Below are positions 60,701-64,000 of a stretch of 64,000 nucleotides of DNA, piece after piece. The notes below the pieces were generated by a model. That model worked only from the letters and a program-made list of their open reading frames with translations. It had not been told where the DNA came from and did no database searches. Positions within the stretch are counted from its first letter, which is position 1, and the number at the start of each line of letters is the position of its first letter. The DNA is from Arenibacter aquaticus (GTDB lineage: Bacteria > Bacteroidota > Bacteroidia > Flavobacteriales > Flavobacteriaceae): assembly GCF_003957295.1 (NCBI RefSeq), contig NZ_RQPJ01000002.1, forward strand, positions 941,020 to 1,005,019. The letters are read 5' to 3'. The position numbers were made by a program, and so were the translations under genes.

Positions 60701-62924
60701 ATCGGCTTGGGAAGATCTTGCTGATAGTGGCATACATACCGGTACCAAAACCAACATACTTACTGTAACCAATGCTTCATTGGAGGATAATGGAAACAGC
60801 TATAGGGTTGTTATTTCCAATGATATCCATATTTGTCCCATTGATGCTTCCAATCCGGCAACCTTAAATGTAAATACTCCACCAACTGTTACGGCCAACG
60901 CCTCCAGTACCCGTATCAATTCTGGAGAATACGTTACCTTAACAGGATTGGGAGCCGAGATCTATGTCTGGGACAATGGTGTAGTTGACGGGGTTCCTGT
61001 TCAGTTATTTAAAACAACAACCTTTACAGTTACCGGGAAAGATACCCAGGGTTGTGAGAGTATAGATACCATTACCGTTGAGGTAATGGGAGATTCGGAT
61101 CTTAGTCTCAGCAAAAGTGTGAATAATGCCAAGCCAAATATTGGTGATGTAATAAAGTTTACCTTAGAGATTGGCAACCAAGGGCCCGAGGAGGCAACAA
61201 ATGTCACCATAGAAGACCTTATCCCATCGGGGTATACCATTAAATCTGTTGATGATGGTGCAACAATCAATGGGAATATTCTTAGCTGGACACTTTCTAC
61301 GCTGGCGGTGGGTGAACAAATGTTAAGTTATGAGGTGGTAGTAAACCCACCCACTGGGGCAACGGATGAATATAAGAATGTGGCCCAAATTATTAAGGTA
61401 GATCAGCTTGATCCTGATTCCAGTCCCAATAATGATGATAATGACCAAAGTGAGGATGATGAGGACAGCCTAACCATTCCTACGCCAATGGTAGATGTAA
61501 GCATTACCAAAACGGTGGACAAAGACGAAACCTATATAGGGGATACGGTGACCTTTACCATAGAAGTGGGCAACACTGGGGATTATAGTGCTACCAATGT
61601 GGTTGTTACGGATCCATTACCATCTGGGTATTCCCTAATTTCTTCCCAAGCAGATAACGGTAGCTACAATCCTTCAACTGCGCTATGGGAAATACCATTT
61701 TTAGATATCAACCAAACCGCAACTCTGGACATATTGGTCGCAGTAAAGGATATGGGCGATTATACCAATATTGCAAAATTGGAAAGTGTAGATCAGTTAG
61801 ATTCAAATGCAAGCAATGACCAAGATGAGGCGTCTATTACTCTTGTTCCATTGGTGGATATCAGCCTTAGTAAATCGGTAGACAAACTTGCACCCAATGT
61901 GGGGGAATCTGTTCTCTTTACCCTTACCCTTACCAATAACGGGCCCGATACGGCAACCAATTTGGAAGTGGAAGATGTGCTTCCTTTAGGATATACGGCA
62001 GGGGTAATAAGTGATAACGGAAATATTGACGGAAACATAATAAAATGGTCTATATCCAGTCTTCCTGTTGGTTCGGTAAACTTATCTTATGAGGCAATCG
62101 TTAATATCCCTACTGGAGTATCCGGAGAGTATAAAAATACGGCACAGTTAACAAGGGTAGACCAAATAGACCCGGATTCGAGCCCCAATAATGATGATAA
62201 TGACCAAAGTGAGGACGATGAGGACAGTCATATCATCCCTACGCCTATTGTAGATATTGGTATAGTCAAGTCTGTGGTGCCGGATATTGGCGCTGTTGGC
62301 GATGAAGTAGTGTTTTCCATTCTAGTGACCAATCACGGACCCTATGTGGCAACCAACCTTGGAGTGATTGAAGACCTTCCAGAAGGATATAGTTATGTGT
62401 CCGCCACTGCGGAAAGAGGTAGCTATGACCTTGTGTCAGGAGTATGGGAAATTGAAGCTTTGGGTATTGATGAGACCACAGAATTAAGTATTACTGCTGT
62501 TATAACCAATAAGAACGATTATTTTAATATTGCCTCCTTGGCCTATGTTGATCAGCTAGATTTTATGCCAAAAAATGATACCTCAATGGCCAATATAAGT
62601 TTGACAGAATATGAGGTCAACGATATTGATTCGGATTGTATGGTGGTCTTTAATGAGTTCTCTCCCAACAGCGATGGATTAAACGATGTATTTTATATAG
62701 AATGTATAGAAGATTACCCCAATAACTATCTTCAAGTGTTTAATCGTTGGGGGAAAAAGGTTTTTGAAACCAAAGGGTATAAAAATAATTGGGACGGTAC
62801 GGTCTCTACAGGAATCTTAAATGGTTCCGATACGAATCTTCCGGTGGGCACCTATTTTTACCTCCTTGATTTTGGGGATGCAGAGACCCCTGTAAAAAGC
62901 GGATGGCTATATATAAGCCGTTAA
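57738..62924 (+). CDS. Giant multidomain T9SS type B cargo protein (putative adhesin)
   Basis: The 1728-residue protein begins with a signal peptide ending KLSAQ. In order it has an N-terminal region of unknown fold (30-460), a tandem-Ig/cadherin-like domain (465-550) and calcium-binding thrombospondin-3 type repeats near 560-585, 805-830 and 882-900. Ig-like domains (950-1115) and four DUF11 repeats (1118-1245, 1254-1365, 1372-1495, 1502-1610) follow. The last about 95 residues are the gliding-associated sorting domain: FNEFSPNSDGLNDVF, then VFNRWGKKVFET, NNWDG and a final KSGWLYISR. It would be secreted by the T9SS and cell-anchored. The PorP/SprF gene follows at 34 bp. Confidence 0.9.
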   Translation: MKCTLGKHLWCLSCFILFGIVKLSAQSGDAGNFGIEANLYSGEPSPGTDDWFSAGTGLGVIDESDLVSFQQIINLGQNEAFQASMAKPNYSTQNGRLWYGANFGHDYIADNNDKTAFSKGRNGENPADWKVESSKISKKADIVDSYVHVRRDGLSLADDLWVTAAVSTADNGGSHYTDVEFYIEELKLESNSFSNLGQEEGHTAWQFDNEGKVLKIGDLDLGLSYSGSSVMSLDVRIWISREDYQSNNGFNYNSFHGEGDNSIYGYAHVDYGANTFSKINSKATNAPPWGTYDDDLSPKATYSKEAFAEVGVNLSKLGFDPALIYGLDGPCYFPYSAVLIKTRGSSSFDSGLVDFAGPYPFLGTATEGQIDTSILEPLNIDSCTPGTTIALEANFKSAAAIYFWESLTTDVTFPDGSTTLEGVGLDKVDIDSPGTYSLNIAPCPGCVPDPSNASSIIVKASPCANDDEEQVTKNGTVVIQVINNDMDLDNNIDITTVDNTGLLQPSNGKVTISKPTGELVYTPYTNYLGTDVFEYKICDTDGLCDIAQVTVETYENIPPPFVDSDKDGILDRSDLDDDNDGIPDLQELNTIIANSQPECGGETTLDFSSNAILISGSALQQGAVYRIPNVTTGTDALVTIVQIYNATVTEIDNNSMAKEAFRPYTAFNFANKGDQGLIEYKIRFVTTGGSSPVVLDKIFMNFNDIDGTHQYGEQTWSYNPTSYVISNPTELTMSTDGKWVIGTAGTTTYPTGSNVVPQVNFGVNYNSRSEISIRVGAVARVAGASSTQRQHNIEFGCVTNYIDPQVYGLDNDWDGVTNQLDLDVDNDGIYDAVEAGHDQPHTNGIVDGSYGGNGLANSVETVADSDIINYEIVNTDGTPGPDYMDTDSDDDGCSDANEAYNDPNADRGDNAFYGSGSPSKIDENGLVVDAAYTLPADLNTNSIFDFRENTAPYFISQPTDRSICPNGTATFTVEAQNTTAYQWQMFNGSAWEDLADSGIHTGTKTNILTVTNASLEDNGNSYRVVISNDIHICPIDASNPATLNVNTPPTVTANASSTRINSGEYVTLTGLGAEIYVWDNGVVDGVPVQLFKTTTFTVTGKDTQGCESIDTITVEVMGDSDLSLSKSVNNAKPNIGDVIKFTLEIGNQGPEEATNVTIEDLIPSGYTIKSVDDGATINGNILSWTLSTLAVGEQMLSYEVVVNPPTGATDEYKNVAQIIKVDQLDPDSSPNNDDNDQSEDDEDSLTIPTPMVDVSITKTVDKDETYIGDTVTFTIEVGNTGDYSATNVVVTDPLPSGYSLISSQADNGSYNPSTALWEIPFLDINQTATLDILVAVKDMGDYTNIAKLESVDQLDSNASNDQDEASITLVPLVDISLSKSVDKLAPNVGESVLFTLTLTNNGPDTATNLEVEDVLPLGYTAGVISDNGNIDGNIIKWSISSLPVGSVNLSYEAIVNIPTGVSGEYKNTAQLTRVDQIDPDSSPNNDDNDQSEDDEDSHIIPTPIVDIGIVKSVVPDIGAVGDEVVFSILVTNHGPYVATNLGVIEDLPEGYSYVSATAERGSYDLVSGVWEIEALGIDETTELSITAVITNKNDYFNIASLAYVDQLDFMPKNDTSMANISLTEYEVNDIDSDCMVVFNEFSPNSDGLNDVFYIECIEDYPNNYLQVFNRWGKKVFETKGYKNNWDGTVSTGILNGSDTNLPVGTYFYLLDFGDAETPVKSGWLYISR

Positions 62925-62958
62925 AACAATATTCTAATTCTAAAAGAGAAAAATACCT

Positions 62959-63882
62959 TTGATGATTTCCCCTAAAGCCTTGTTATTTACAGTTTTATTA
63001 TTTCTTGTATTTTTATGTTCCCAGGCACAACAAGAGCCTCAATATACCCAATACAATTATAATACCATGACGGTAAATCCGGGATATACCGGTTCTCGTG
63101 GTCATTTGACCATATTGTCGCTTTACCGTAATCAATGGACGGGAATTGAAGGGGCGCCAACCACAATAACCTTTGGTATAGAATCGCCGGTTGGACTTTT
63201 TGATGGGGTTGGACTATCTATTTTGCATGACGAATTGGGCCCTTCCCAAGAAACCTATATAGATGGGAATTACGCCCATCATTTGATCTTGAACCGAAAT
63301 GGGGACCGTCTTGCCCTGGGTTTAAAGGCAGGAATCAAATTCCTCAGCCTAGATTGGTCAAAAGGGCGGTATAGGGAGCCCGAAGCTGCTTTTAATGAGA
63401 ACATAAATAGTGAGTTGCTACCATCATTGGGGGCTGGCCTATTCTACTATACCAATCGGTTTTACTTGGGTGCTTCTACACCCAATATACTAACTGGAAA
63501 GCACTATGATGCCATAGCAGAATCTGAAGCTTCGGATAAAATACACCTGTATTTTATAGGAGGTTATGTCCTTGATTTAAATCCGGATTTAAAATTTAAG
63601 CCATCCCTCTTTGTACAAAATGTTGTAGGAGGTGCGGTGTCTATTGATGTGTCTACGAACTTTTTATTATACGAAACTCTAAATTTAGGCGTTAACTATA
63701 GACTAGAGGATTCGTTGAGTGCTCTTTTGGGTTTCCGCATAAGTACCCAGATAGATATGGGATATGCCTATGATTACAGTATAAATGACCTAAATAATTA
63801 CAATAAGGGAACCCATGAGATATTTTTTAGATATCAGTTGATTTCTAAAAGTAAAAAACTCAAATCCCCTAGATTTTTCTAA
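62959..63882 (+). CDS. PorP/SprF family type IX secretion membrane protein
   Basis: The 307-residue protein is a standard-length PorP/SprF: signal peptide ending CSQAQ, then QEPQYTQYNYNTMTVNPGYTGSRG, the family hallmark. Beta-barrel strands run to the C-terminus (GTHEIFFRYQL). These outer-membrane proteins work with a specific neighbouring adhesin for its secretion or attachment. Here the partner is the giant protein encoded directly upstream. This compares with the 694-residue fusion at 4918-7002. Confidence 0.92.
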   Translation: MMISPKALLFTVLLFLVFLCSQAQQEPQYTQYNYNTMTVNPGYTGSRGHLTILSLYRNQWTGIEGAPTTITFGIESPVGLFDGVGLSILHDELGPSQETYIDGNYAHHLILNRNGDRLALGLKAGIKFLSLDWSKGRYREPEAAFNENINSELLPSLGAGLFYYTNRFYLGASTPNILTGKHYDAIAESEASDKIHLYFIGGYVLDLNPDLKFKPSLFVQNVVGGAVSIDVSTNFLLYETLNLGVNYRLEDSLSALLGFRISTQIDMGYAYDYSINDLNNYNKGTHEIFFRYQLISKSKKLKSPRFF

Positions 63883-63892
63883 TTAAACCATT

Positions 63893-64000
63893 ATGAAAAA
63901 AATTATAACGTCCTGTTTGCTTGCGTTTGCCCTAACTGGCAGTGCCCAGGAAATTGGTAATAATGGCCAGTCCGCCGCAGACGAGCGGTTTAATAGTGTT
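63893..64000 (+). CDS. Secreted or outer-membrane protein, 5' fragment
   Basis: An ATG 10 bp after the PorP/SprF stop opens a frame to the right edge. The 36 visible residues are a signal peptide (MKKIITSCLLAFALTGSAQ) and the first mature residues. In flavobacteria an OmpA-family gene often follows porP/sprF, but too little is seen to assign it. Confidence 0.7.
   Translation, partial: MKKIITSCLLAFALTGSAQEIGNNGQSAADERFNSV

Noticed and set aside
59928..60737. 269-codon minus-strand frame inside the giant cargo gene
   Set aside because: Composition is that of a shadow of the Asp/Gly/Thr-rich repeats; no start signal or family features.

Overview
The window looks like chromosomal DNA from a marine gliding bacterium of the family Flavobacteriaceae (Bacteroidota), possibly near Maribacter, Zobellia or Arenibacter. 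The genus is an inference. The phylum call rests on type IX secretion (T9SS) cargo with gliding-associated C-terminal domains, three PorP/SprF-type proteins or fusions, SprB-type repeats, several lineage-specific DUF families, and repeated TAnnTTTG promoter -7 boxes upstream of housekeeping genes.

Layout. (1) 1-9.3 kb, minus strand: an Ig-like T9SS cargo protein, a PorP/SprF barrel fused to a coiled coil and two SPOR-like modules, and a very large SprB-repeat adhesin that runs off the left edge. (2) 9.5-23.5 kb: glnS, a three-gene small envelope cluster (YtxH, holin-like, small DUF), an SPFH protein, gltX, a DUF4175 membrane protein with a collagen-like tract, ybeY, mnmG, a methyltransferase and an OmpH/Skp-like lipoprotein. 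Two identical 16-bp palindromes resembling parS bracket mnmG. (3) 23.6-28.3 kb: an arsenosugar-type cluster with an iron alcohol dehydrogenase, a DUF2064/CofC-like glycosyltransferase, an AhpD-like protein, the radical SAM enzyme ArsS and a TetR regulator. No arsM is visible. (4) 28.4-33.0 kb: a GT9 glycosyltransferase with DUF4254 and DUF6427 proteins, a small DUF6341 protein and purD.

(5) 33.1-52.8 kb, all minus strand: a surface polysaccharide locus. Read in the direction of transcription it holds a Wzz-like protein, rfbB-rfbA-rfbC-rfbD (dTDP-L-rhamnose), wecB-wecC (UDP-ManNAcA), a Wzx flippase, an F420-dehydrogenase-beta-like Fe-S protein paired with a polysaccharide pyruvyl transferase, glycosyltransferases, a Wzy-like polymerase, an SGNH-like protein, an O-antigen ligase-like protein, a WecG/TagA-type transferase, the initiating polyprenyl-phosphate sugar transferase and a UDP-glucuronate decarboxylase-like enzyme. 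The pattern is Wzx/Wzy-dependent assembly of a rhamnose- and ManNAcA-containing, probably pyruvylated glycan. The middle (about 36-46 kb) is visibly more A/T-rich than its flanks.

(6) 52.8-57.4 kb: a DUF6909 protein, a GH3-family acyl-adenylating enzyme, an M23 peptidase and, divergently, tatA. (7) 57.7-64 kb, plus strand: a 1728-residue T9SS type B cargo protein with thrombospondin-3, Ig-like and four DUF11 repeats, a PorP/SprF partner, and the first 36 codons of another secreted protein.

No rRNA, tRNA, CRISPR array, transposase or prophage was recognised. The least explained items are the parS-like pair, a sequence block shared upstream of two T9SS genes, a decayed duplicate of the glnS tail, the PorP-SPOR fusion and the DUF6909/GH3 pair. 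All family names come from reading the sequences; no database search was run.
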